NCBI GenBank assembly: GCA_902795665.1
Contig: CADBMA010000012.1
Span: 1 to 10,083, forward strand
DNA length: 10,083 bases
Origin: an uncultured Rhodospirillales bacterium
GTDB lineage: Bacteria; Pseudomonadota; Alphaproteobacteria; RF32; CAG-239
Reading direction: 5' to 3'
Made by a program: the position numbers and the translations under genes. Positions 1 to 7,059 of this stretch are shown here, piece by piece; position 1 is the stretch's first letter, and the number at the start of each line of letters is the position of its first letter. Under the pieces are notes generated by a model. The model was not told the DNA's origin. It saw only the letters and a program-made list of their open reading frames with translations, and ran no database searches.

Positions 1-14
1 AACATTAAAAACAC

Positions 15-43
15 TTGACTATATTTATAAGCAATACTACCAT
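15..43 (+). promoter_or_regulatory. Putative sigma70-like promoter for the autotransporter gene
   Basis: TTGACT at 15-20 matches five of six bases of the -35 consensus. TACCAT at 38-43 matches four of six bases of the -10 consensus, with a 17-nt spacer. Transcription would start near position 50 and leave a leader of about 20 nt before the GTG at 71. No good Shine-Dalgarno sequence is visible in that leader. The match is by eye in AT-rich DNA, so chance is a real alternative. Confidence 0.4.
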
Positions 44-70
44 TACAGACAAATTTGGTACCAACATTAT

Positions 71-3000
71 GTGAGTCTTTACACATCGCGTCCATGCTTT
101 TTTCGCTACACTCTTTTAGCAACCGTTTCCATGGCATTTATCGCCTCCGATGCGTTTGCTGATACCATCAATCAAACCATTACCGGAACTGTTATTGTAA
201 ATTCCGGAGAACAATTTAACAACAACACCCTGCAAAGCGGTGCCGATGTTACCATAAACCCCGGAGCCACCGCTAATACCAACACCATAAATAATGGTGA
301 ATATAAAGTTTATGGTCAATCTGATAACAATACCATTAATGGAGGTACCACCACATTAAACACCGGCTCCACTGCCAATCACAGCACCATATCCAACGGC
401 TCTATGCTGGTTGCCGGCAACGCTTCTGACAACAATTTAAGCGGCGGCAATCTTACTGTTAATAACGGGGGAAGAGCAACCGACAATAATATAACCGGCG
501 GCAATTTTCGCATAAACGGCACCGCTTCTAACAACACAATCACCGGCGGAACCACCACCGTCCAAAACGGCGGCAATCTTACTGACAGCAATTTATCGGC
601 TTCTGCCGATGTTACCGTTTTGGCTAACGGTAATGCCGACACCACCACACTCAGTGCCGGCAAACTTCTCGTACAAGGAACTTCTAACGATACAACTGTT
701 ACCGGCGGAAACTTTATTATCAACGGCACTTCGTCAAAAATTGGCACAGCTACTAACAACACCATCAGCGGGGGAACCACAACAGTCCAGCAATATGGAA
801 AAATTGTCGACAGCACATTATCAAATAACGCAACCGTAAACGTAGAAAATTATGATGGAACTGAGGTAAATGCAGAGAATACCACCATAACCGGCGGAAC
901 CATGAACCTTAATGGAGGGATTGCAGAGAATACCACCATAACCGGTGGAACCATGAACGTTCATGGAGGGGGTTTTGGTATCAATATCTCAAATGGCAGC
1001 ATTACAGTAAATGAGGGAATAATAGAGAATACCACCATGACCGGAGGAACTATAACTGTATCGGGGGTGTCATCTGCAGCAATTACCACCATGACCGGCG
1101 GTAAAATTATTGCTAATACTGGTGTCATCTACATTCATTCTTTGGAAATGAGCGGAAATTCCACATTTGATATCAGCACCGATACCACGGTATCTGATGC
1201 CACCATTTACAACAATGCTTCCTCTATAGAAGGCCTTCATGCCACTAATTGGCATATCAACAATGGCTCCGTTTTTTCGATTAACTCCAGGGGAACCGCT
1301 TCAGATACAGAAGTTCAAAACGGCGGCACCTTAAACATTGCCAACGGTGGCAAAGCAACAACATTAACCGTCCAAAGCGGCGGCAAGCTAAATGCTAACT
1401 CCGGTGCCTTAATCAACGGAGATGTTATCATTTACAAAAATGCCGTTATGAACGGCGATTATGGCTACGATGTGATTTTCAAATCCGGTGATGATACCGT
1501 TTCTTCATTATCAATTGTTGATGGAATTAATACCGGTTTTAACAATTCTCTGGTCAGCGAAGGCGGAGAACACAATACACTAAATCTTCATGCTGCCGAA
1601 TATAAAATCAGCGATACCGGAAACACTGAATATACCAAAGTTTCAGGATGGAATAAAATCAACGTATTGTCTGACAGCAACAACCAAGCCACCGTCTCTT
1701 TGAAAGGAGACCTGAATATGGTTGGCAGCGATGCAGAATTATACTTGTCTGATAATGCCTTGCTAAATCAAACTTCTTCCGTTTCAAACATTACCGGAAG
1801 TATCAACAATCAGGGTATTATCAATCTCAGCAATAACACCGAGGGTTTGGGCACTTCGGCATCATCGCAGTCATCATACAGAATGCGCCCAATGGGCAGC
1901 GGAGATACTGCTGATAATGTCTTAAATATCTCCGGAAACTATACCGCCGGACCTAATGCTGTTTTGAAGATTAATGTCGATCCAACTACCAAAAAAGCAG
2001 ACACCATTCACATTGACGGCGACGTTCAAGGGTCAACCAAATTAGTGTTGGATATATTGTCAACATCTTATACTGACGGCAAAATTCCTTTTGCCTATGT
2101 TCCCAACGATGATGAGAACACCGCTTCAGACTTTACGGTATGGCGTGTATTGCACAATCCTTACAGTTGGATATCAGAATATGATAGCTACGTCTGGTAC
2201 CTCAATTCTGACGGACAGCCAGATCCTACCCCAGATCCTACCCCCGATCCTACTCCCGATAAGCCTAAAAGATACAAAGTCAATCCGGAAATTATTGCTT
2301 ATTTGGGATTGCCCACTGCCGGATTGGAACAAAGCTCCAACATATTTAACAATATCCGCGACAAAGTTGCCGCCAACAAAGTTACCAACAAATGCTGCGG
2401 ATTTATTGAAGACTGGTGGCGTTATGATCCCAAAAGCAACCTTTGGGTAGACGCAAACTATATCTACTCTAAAATCGGCAAAAAATTTGATATAGAATCC
2501 AGTATATACGGAGCCGATATGGGATATGACCTTCAGGCCAATTTGAACAACAAATTGGGCATTTTCTTTGCTTATCGCAATGGTGACTATGACCTGAACG
2601 GCGAAGGCGAAAAATACTATTCCGATGTCGCCAGTACAATCGAAATTGAAAGCTATCTGGCCGGTTTATACTATCGTTATGACCGCGAATACTTCTGGTT
2701 GCAAGCCATTGCTTATGGCGGCGTCCAAGATGTGGAAATCAGCACCGATGACGGCATGAATGCCGACACCAAAGGCACCGAGTTCGGCGCCGGCGGAGAA
2801 GTCGGATACGCATTCCGATTGATAAATGATATTACCCTCGAACCAAGCTTAGGAGTATTCTATACTCAAATAGATTACGATGACATAGACGATAGGGTTG
2901 GCAATCATGTCGAATATGACACAGTTCAAAGGTTGGCATTCGAAGGAGGCATAAAATTGGAAAAAACTTTCCGCTCCTATGATGGCAATAGTAAAGTGTA

Positions 3001-3223
3001 CATTAAACCAAGCATAATCAGCCAAAAATCTTTAAGCAGCGCTGTACGCGTACGCGGCTTGGATGAATATGACACCATAAGTGACCGCGTGCTGGGACGC
3101 ATTCAGATTGGCGGAAGATACGGAATAACCCGCTCCTTATCAGCATTCGGACATGTCAACTATACATTCGGTGATGAGTATGACGCCATATCCGCCATGC
3201 TCGGTTTGAACTACGCTTGGTAA
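71..3223 (+). CDS. AIDA-like type Va autotransporter adhesin
   Basis: This is a surface protein of about 1050 residues that should be exported by Sec and displayed through its own C-terminal outer-membrane barrel. Residues 1-30 form a signal peptide with probable cleavage AFA|D after A30. Residues 31 to about 480 are Asn/Thr/Gly-rich imperfect repeats of about 16-19 residues (pattern NNTITGGTTTVQNGG) of the AIDA type, expected to fold as a beta-solenoid. The region around 630-700 (NVLNISGNYTAGPNAVLKI, then ADTIHIDGDV) resembles the conserved pre-barrel autochaperone region. A DPTP linker spans 718-730. A helix lies near 741-772, and the barrel (autotransporter beta-domain type) runs from about 780 to a terminal NYAW, the usual aromatic end. 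The passenger has no cysteine, whereas C775-C776 sit at the barrel entrance. The GTG start at 71 is uncertain: there is no clear ribosome binding site, and this frame stays open to the left edge of the window. The next in-frame ATG (131) would destroy the signal peptide. An adhesive role is inferred from the family; the ligand is unknown. Confidence 0.9.
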   Translation: MSLYTSRPCFFRYTLLATVSMAFIASDAFADTINQTITGTVIVNSGEQFNNNTLQSGADVTINPGATANTNTINNGEYKVYGQSDNNTINGGTTTLNTGSTANHSTISNGSMLVAGNASDNNLSGGNLTVNNGGRATDNNITGGNFRINGTASNNTITGGTTTVQNGGNLTDSNLSASADVTVLANGNADTTTLSAGKLLVQGTSNDTTVTGGNFIINGTSSKIGTATNNTISGGTTTVQQYGKIVDSTLSNNATVNVENYDGTEVNAENTTITGGTMNLNGGIAENTTITGGTMNVHGGGFGINISNGSITVNEGIIENTTMTGGTITVSGVSSAAITTMTGGKIIANTGVIYIHSLEMSGNSTFDISTDTTVSDATIYNNASSIEGLHATNWHINNGSVFSINSRGTASDTEVQNGGTLNIANGGKATTLTVQSGGKLNANSGALINGDVIIYKNAVMNGDYGYDVIFKSGDDTVSSLSIVDGINTGFNNSLVSEGGEHNTLNLHAAEYKISDTGNTEYTKVSGWNKINVLSDSNNQATVSLKGDLNMVGSDAELYLSDNALLNQTSSVSNITGSINNQGIINLSNNTEGLGTSASSQSSYRMRPMGSGDTADNVLNISGNYTAGPNAVLKINVDPTTKKADTIHIDGDVQGSTKLVLDILSTSYTDGKIPFAYVPNDDENTASDFTVWRVLHNPYSWISEYDSYVWYLNSDGQPDPTPDPTPDPTPDKPKRYKVNPEIIAYLGLPTAGLEQSSNIFNNIRDKVAANKVTNKCCGFIEDWWRYDPKSNLWVDANYIYSKIGKKFDIESSIYGADMGYDLQANLNNKLGIFFAYRNGDYDLNGEGEKYYSDVASTIEIESYLAGLYYRYDREYFWLQAIAYGGVQDVEISTDDGMNADTKGTEFGAGGEVGYAFRLINDITLEPSLGVFYTQIDYDDIDDRVGNHVEYDTVQRLAFEGGIKLEKTFRSYDGNSKVYIKPSIISQKSLSSAVRVRGLDEYDTISDRVLGRIQIGGRYGITRSLSAFGHVNYTFGDEYDAISAMLGLNYAW
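872..970 (+). repeat. Recent tandem duplication inside the autotransporter passenger
   Basis: Two 48-nt copies (872-919 and 923-970) start 51 nt apart, exactly 17 codons, and differ at only three positions. They encode two consecutive solenoid turns with the core ENTTITGGTMN. Weaker relatives follow near 1025-1055 (ENTTMTGGTI) and 1081-1105 (TTMTGGKI). The spacing keeps the frame and equals one repeat turn, which points to in-frame slippage or unequal recombination. Most other passenger turns have diverged much further at DNA level. Confidence 0.85.
2222..2260 (+). repeat. 12-nt tandem repeat encoding the DPTP linker
   Basis: Three consecutive 12-nt units (2222-2233, 2234-2245, 2246-2257; consensus GATCCTACCCCN) are followed by a partial GAT. 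They encode D718-P-T-P three times plus D730. The stretch separates passenger from translocator and should be an extended, rigid linker. The unit length is a multiple of three, so a change in copy number would alter linker length without a frameshift. Confidence 0.85.
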
Positions 3224-3232
3224 TAAAAAACC

Positions 3233-3276
3233 TAAGAAAAATAAAACTGCCTCTAACGGCAGTTTTATTTTTCTTA
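3233..3276. terminator. Bidirectional rho-independent terminator between convergent genes
   Basis: A perfect 19-bp inverted repeat (arms 3233-3251 and 3258-3276) surrounds a 6-nt loop TCTAAC. The core stem is ACTGCC/GGCAGT flanked by A-runs on the left and T-runs on the right, so read from either strand the GC-rich hairpin is followed by a U-rich tail. It lies 9 nt after the autotransporter stop and 4 nt beyond the stop of the - strand PH-domain gene. One structure can therefore end both transcripts. Confidence 0.9.
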
Positions 3277-3280
3277 TTTT

Positions 3281-3808
3281 CTACGCATTATCAGAATTTT
3301 TATTATGAAATATCTTCAAGCTATCATCAATTGCTTCTTCTATCTGCGGTTTTATCCTCCACGGATTATCTACATAATAAAAATAAACTTTGGCTGTACC
3401 TGTTCCCGAAAAACAAATATCACCATATCCTAACACTCTCCCCCAAAATGACTGGACAATTTGTATAGATTCTATCTTATCAATTTTTATTTCTGCAGTC
3501 TCCACTGAAATAATACCAGTTTTATACACAACTCTACGGTTTGTGCTCGCCATTTCTGTCAGTTCAAGTTTTAAAAATAAATACAACGGATAGATGAGAA
3601 ACAACCCACCAAAAATAATCGTTCCAATCGCCATTTCAGGTTCATTATCAATATACATTTGCCATGCTACCAACCAGCAAAAAGCAGAAATAGCTCCCAT
3701 TGTTATAGAAGAAATATAAAACTTCAACCACACAATCCAGTGAAATTTTGCCCTCACTTTCACTGTCTCATCTTTAGCGCAGCTCCCTGCAACATAGCCT
3801 TCAAACAT
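3281..3808 (-). CDS. Two-helix membrane protein with bacterial PH domain (YdbS-like)
   Basis: This is a 175-residue inner-membrane protein. Hydrophobic segments at about 23-50 (rich in Trp, Phe and Ile) and 60-80 precede a bPH_2-type domain from about 81 to 162. That domain has the typical run LTEMASTNRRVVYKTGIIS, then IDKIESIQIVQSFWGRVLGYGDICFSGTG. Family members (YdbS/YdbT) are membrane proteins with no firmly established biochemical role. The start at 3808 is preferred over the ATG at 3841 because GGAGA (3816-3820) lies 7 nt upstream and the shorter start leaves only 1 nt after the trkH stop, whereas the longer form would overlap trkH by 32 nt. The ribosome binding site is inside the last trkH codons, so translation is probably coupled. 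The family assignment is good; a functional link to potassium uptake is only contextual. Confidence 0.82.
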   Translation of the reverse strand: MFEGYVAGSCAKDETVKVRAKFHWIVWLKFYISSITMGAISAFCWLVAWQMYIDNEPEMAIGTIIFGGLFLIYPLYLFLKLELTEMASTNRRVVYKTGIISVETAEIKIDKIESIQIVQSFWGRVLGYGDICFSGTGTAKVYFYYVDNPWRIKPQIEEAIDDSLKIFHNKNSDNA

Positions 3809-3809
3809 C

Positions 3810-5255
3810 TTAGTTTCTCCAAAAACTACGCGTAAACACAACCAAAATTGTTAAAATCTCTAAACGTCCCAACAACATCGCCCCAATCAGCAGATATTTA
3901 ACAATCGGCGAAAAAATCATAAAGCTTCCATTGGGACCAATACTTTCCACAACTCCGGGGCCGACATTCGTAATACACCCCATAACTGCCGCAAATGCCG
4001 TAAAAGCATCAACGCCGTTCAGAGTTAATAATAACGTTAATGTCGCAGCAATAAACAAAAATAACGTTATAAACACCAAAACCGAGGACACGACTTCTGT
4101 TCCTAAAACAAATTTTTTAATCTTCAGCAACACCATACGTCGCGGTGTAATTGCCAGCTCAATTGACTGTCTCAAAAATGCCGCAACGACCTGCCAGCGG
4201 AATATTTTTATTGATCCCGTGGTTGAGCCTGTACATCCGCCAATCAATCCGATAAGGCTAAATGCAACCGCCGCCCAAGCGCCCCAAGACAAATAATCCG
4301 TCGAAGAAAATCCGGTTGTTGTTATTATCGACACCACATTAAACGCTGCATATCGAAGCGCTTGTAATATATCACCGCAAACTCCGCTAAAACGCAGCCA
4401 TAATGTCATTAAAACCACAATTAATAGCACCGTTTTCAAAAAAGTTGTCACCTGCAATGCGCGTAAAGAATTGCGAAACTTATTTTGCAGCAACATAATA
4501 AAAAATGTCATCGGTAACGCCGAAAGCAGCATAAAAACAATAACCACCGCTTCGACCTTTGGACTGTTAAAAAATGCTATTGAATTATTTTTGGTTGAAA
4601 AGCCTGCCGTGGCCACGGTTGAAAAACCATGATTCAGCGCATCAAACCATCCCATACCAGCCCAATATAAACAAGCAATGCAGCACACCAAAAGAAAAAT
4701 ATAAACCAAGATAATTCTCTTTGCAATATAGTGAAATTTAGGCATAAATTTATCATTAAGATCCGAATTTTCACGCTGAAATATCTGCATTCCGCCAATA
4801 CCCAAAAATGGAAGCAAAGCCGCAGCAAAAATAACCACCCCAATTCCACCTGTCATATTCAAAACCGAGCGCCACAACAAAATAGATTTCGGCAATGCTT
4901 CAACGTCCTTAAAAATCGTAGCTCCTGTTCCCGTAAGCCCTGACACCGCTTCAAAAAACGCATCATGAAAATCAGACACACCCCCATATAGCATAAACGG
5001 AATTGTTGCCAGCAAACTAATACTCAACCAACTGGTAGTGGTCAAAAGATAACCTTGCCGCATACTTACATTTTTAATCTCAGTACGATTAGATAAGAAT
5101 AACGACATTCCTATAAACAGCGTAAACAACGCCGCATTTAGAAAATGTGACCAAGAAGACGAAGATATGTACATATCATATCCGGCAACTATCAGCATGG
5201 CACAGCCCAAAACGCTGATAAAATAGCCGTTAATCATAAAGACCAACTGCCACAT
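3810..5255 (-). CDS. trkH: Trk-type potassium uptake membrane subunit TrkH
   Basis: This is the pore-forming subunit of a Trk/Ktr-superfamily K+ uptake system in the inner membrane. The length of 481 residues is normal for TrkH. All four pore loops are visible: SGLTGTGAT at 105-113, STVATAGFST at 212-221, SIITTTGFSS at 309-318 and GCITNVGPGV at 426-435, each with the filter glycine. The conserved segment GGCTGSTTGSIK is at 339-350. Many hydrophobic helices fill the remainder. The gene starts 14 nt after the SNase-like gene, with GGGAAG upstream of the ATG, and is followed after 1 nt by the PH-domain gene, so the three probably share a transcript. The regulatory NAD-binding partner TrkA is not encoded in this window and would have to be elsewhere. 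TrkG or a KtrB-like name is possible, but the length and P-loops favour TrkH. Confidence 0.95.
   Translation of the reverse strand: MWQLVFMINGYFISVLGCAMLIVAGYDMYISSSSWSHFLNAALFTLFIGMSLFLSNRTEIKNVSMRQGYLLTTTSWLSISLLATIPFMLYGGVSDFHDAFFEAVSGLTGTGATIFKDVEALPKSILLWRSVLNMTGGIGVVIFAAALLPFLGIGGMQIFQRENSDLNDKFMPKFHYIAKRIILVYIFLLVCCIACLYWAGMGWFDALNHGFSTVATAGFSTKNNSIAFFNSPKVEAVVIVFMLLSALPMTFFIMLLQNKFRNSLRALQVTTFLKTVLLIVVLMTLWLRFSGVCGDILQALRYAAFNVVSIITTTGFSSTDYLSWGAWAAVAFSLIGLIGGCTGSTTGSIKIFRWQVVAAFLRQSIELAITPRRMVLLKIKKFVLGTEVVSSVLVFITLFLFIAATLTLLLTLNGVDAFTAFAAVMGCITNVGPGVVESIGPNGSFMIFSPIVKYLLIGAMLLGRLEILTILVVFTRSFWRN
3816..3820 (-). promoter_or_regulatory. Ribosome binding site that fixes the PH-protein start
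   Basis: GGAGA on the - strand lies 7 nt before the ATG at 3808 and within the final codons of trkH. The alternative ATG at 3841 has no comparable sequence, which supports the shorter protein. Confidence 0.7.
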
Positions 5256-5269
5256 ATTTTTCTTCCCAA

Positions 5270-6127
5270 CTAACGTAACTCTACTTTTTTAGAAAAGCCG
5301 TATTGCACCATAGCTTTATTGATATCAACATCATTGACATAGCATTCTGCTGTGGCAGTCTTATCTTCTTTGGTATAAGCCAAGATATCGCATTTTACCT
5401 CAGCTCCTTTGAGCAATTTTTTCAAAAAAACACTGCCACGCACGCCTTTTTCGCTGCGAGGATTAACATATATGCCATATAAAAACACATATACATCTTC
5501 TATTGACAATTCATTGGCGTTATACACTTTGGCACTGCCGCGAATGGTGATCACCTCATCCAAATAGTCAAGATTTGAATATTCATTCTTATGTTCAACA
5601 TAATTAAATGCCTCCTCAACAATCTCCTCTTCTTTTGCGGCATCTTCAACTATTTTAGTTTCTTCGGCCTGAAAAACATCTTGATTAATGCGCGGAGCTT
5701 CTACCACTTCTTCTGCGCGCCGAATATCCTTAATATCAACAACATTAGCAGCTTCGCGTGACAAAACATCAACACGCTGCGCAGCTTGTCCGCTGGCACG
5801 AGCAAACATCTGACGTCTTATTTCTTTGGAGTTAGGGTGATTTTTGGTTTCAACCAAACTATCTGTTCCTTTAGGCTCATATGGAATCACAACCTTAGAT
5901 TTAACAACATCAACTTTTTTGGTGTACCAATCATAAACCTCTTCCGGATAAACATTATGCAACACAATCGGATAAAAATATATAATTGCTCCAACAACAC
6001 CCACAATTAACAAACTAAGCAACGGATTACGGAACGGATAAGTAAAAAACATTACAACCTTATGAAAAACTCCCGCAAATCCGCTGATGACACGAACATC
6101 TTCATCTTTTCTTTTCTTTAAAGCCAT
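5270..6127 (-). CDS. Membrane-anchored protein with degenerate SNase-like (OB-fold) domain
   Basis: This is a 285-residue protein of unknown function. A basic N-terminus (ALKKRK) and one transmembrane helix at about 35-56 suggest a type II anchor with the rest in the periplasm. Residues about 130-175 are Glu/Ala/Val-rich and probably form a flexible or coiled linker. Residues about 191-282 resemble the staphylococcal-nuclease/thermonuclease domain of proteobacterial secreted nucleases. The matching pieces are VFLYGIYVNP (where IRLxGIDAPE is usual), GSVFLKKLLKGAEVKCDI, then ATAECYVNDVDINKAMVQYGF. Both cysteines common in those homologues are present (C246, C262), but the catalytic Arg, Asp and Glu of the RLxGIDxPE stretch and the second Arg are replaced, so nuclease activity is unlikely. 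The start at 6127 is chosen over 6151 because AAGGAGA lies 5 nt before it. It is the first gene after promoter 6153-6180 and lies upstream of trkH. The fold assignment is inferred by eye and is moderately secure. Confidence 0.75.
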   Translation of the reverse strand: MALKKRKDEDVRVISGFAGVFHKVVMFFTYPFRNPLLSLLIVGVVGAIIYFYPIVLHNVYPEEVYDWYTKKVDVVKSKVVIPYEPKGTDSLVETKNHPNSKEIRRQMFARASGQAAQRVDVLSREAANVVDIKDIRRAEEVVEAPRINQDVFQAEETKIVEDAAKEEEIVEEAFNYVEHKNEYSNLDYLDEVITIRGSAKVYNANELSIEDVYVFLYGIYVNPRSEKGVRGSVFLKKLLKGAEVKCDILAYTKEDKTATAECYVNDVDINKAMVQYGFSKKVELR

Positions 6128-6132
6128 CTCAC

Positions 6133-6139
6133 TCTCCTT
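6133..6139 (-). promoter_or_regulatory. Strong ribosome binding site for the SNase-like gene
   Basis: AAGGAGA on the - strand, 5 nt upstream of the ATG at 6127, is a near-perfect Shine-Dalgarno sequence. It rules in favour of this ATG over the in-frame ATG at 6151, which would place the site inside the coding region. Confidence 0.8.
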
Positions 6140-6152
6140 GTTAATATGCAAA

Positions 6153-6180
6153 ATTTTAACGCTAATTGTCTATATTTCAA
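6153..6180 (-). promoter_or_regulatory. Putative sigma70-like promoter of the SNase-like/trkH/PH unit
   Basis: On the - strand TTGAAA (6175-6180) and TAAAAT (6153-6158) each match five of six consensus bases, with a 16-nt spacer. Transcription would begin near 6146 and leave a short leader of about 20 nt containing the AAGGAGA ribosome binding site. The promoter lies in the only sizeable gap of the - strand gene series, which supports a new transcription unit here. Read-through from the upstream operon is also possible, since no GC-rich terminator is seen. Confidence 0.55.
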
Positions 6181-6189
6181 GCAAAAAAA

Positions 6190-7050
6190 CTAACTTTTAA
6201 AATTTTGAAGCAAAAAATCCGGCAGTTTTTCAAGCGATGATGCACCTGCTGCTCCTTTATGTCCGCCGCCTCCGAACTTTGCAGCCAAAACCGACACATC
6301 GACATCAGCTTTTGATGAATAAAATGATAAGTTCCAGCGTCTTTCTTTGTTCATATAAAAATTAATCATCACATCATATTCTGCAAGATTAGGCAGTGAA
6401 TCATAAAATGATGAATATCCCTGCGGCATATTTGCGCAAATGCACTTCAACCCATCAATTTGGCTCTCAAAAGCCATGCTGCGAACCAATCTATAATTAC
6501 GGATATTAATCCATTCCAGAATTCTTTTTCCTTCTGAAACCATTTTATCAATATCCAACTTTCCGTCAAACAATTGCCCCCAAACTTCAGCATCTGGACT
6601 ATTAACTCCCAGCGACTGCATTGCATATTCAAAAGGACGCACCCGCGGATCCCTCAAATCAAACAAATCATTTTTGGCCAGCAATTCAACCCCCAACGGC
6701 ACTGGTCTTTGAGGATAAAAATATTGCCAGCACAACTCTATTGCGGCTTGCCCTACTTTTCTAATCCCTTTAATTGGCTTTTTTCCTGACTGTATGCCGC
6801 ATTCATATTCCTTAATAACCGAGATATGATGATCTATCCATGTAAAATCTTTGCGTTCACTCAAATCAAACATATAATCTACCGGCAACGCAAAATCACA
6901 AACAAAAATTTGCTCATGCTTTTCTATTTCATCATACGGAATTTTCATATCATGATTAAGCCCCAAAAGCTCTGCTTCAGGATAAACACTTTTAATTATC
7001 GCTCCGGAGCCCTTACCATCATGATCTGCTATATGATATATACACAGCAT
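6190..7050 (-). CDS. DHH/DHHA1-family phosphoesterase
   Basis: This is a 286-residue soluble phosphoesterase of the DHH superfamily, the group that includes RecJ, NrnA and exopolyphosphatase-like enzymes; it uses two divalent metals, usually Mn2+. Visible motifs are HIADHDGKGSGAI at 6-18 (metal ligands H6, D9, D11), VCDFA around D52, the signature DHH at 73-75, and the C-terminal DHHA1 glycine motif GGGGHKGAAG at 260-269. All catalytic motifs are intact. Size and two-domain architecture fit NrnA-like nano-RNA or short-oligonucleotide phosphatases, although the exact substrate (nano-RNA, pAp, cyclic dinucleotide product or other phosphoester) cannot be read from sequence. GGAGGA lies 4 nt before the ATG and overlaps the stop region of the preceding hydrolase gene (TAGGAGGA), so it is probably co-translated with the tatD/hydrolase pair. 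Confidence 0.87.
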   Translation of the reverse strand: MLCIYHIADHDGKGSGAIIKSVYPEAELLGLNHDMKIPYDEIEKHEQIFVCDFALPVDYMFDLSERKDFTWIDHHISVIKEYECGIQSGKKPIKGIRKVGQAAIELCWQYFYPQRPVPLGVELLAKNDLFDLRDPRVRPFEYAMQSLGVNSPDAEVWGQLFDGKLDIDKMVSEGKRILEWINIRNYRLVRSMAFESQIDGLKCICANMPQGYSSFYDSLPNLAEYDVMINFYMNKERRWNLSFYSSKADVDVSVLAAKFGGGGHKGAAGASSLEKLPDFLLQNFKS

Positions 7051-7059
7051 ATTGTCCTC

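Noticed and set aside
71..160. Cys9 in the leader as a possible lipoprotein site
   Set aside because: It lies in the basic n-region before the hydrophobic core, so it cannot be a lipobox; the AFA|D signal peptidase I site fits better.
379..816. 145-residue open frame antisense to the autotransporter
   Set aside because: It mirrors the repetitive passenger codons, has a low-complexity Leu/Pro/Val composition, and lies inside a well supported gene.
300..1110. Regularly spaced similar sequences suggestive of a repeat array
   Set aside because: They are in-frame codons for solenoid turns with no constant repeat or unique spacers, so this is not a CRISPR array.
3931..4296. 121-residue + strand frame inside trkH
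   Set aside because: It is antisense to a TrkH with all four pore motifs, and no recognisable protein features are seen.
6183..6189. T7 tract on the - strand directly after the DHH stop codon
   Set aside because: No GC-containing stem precedes it, only weak A/T pairing, so it is not called a terminator.
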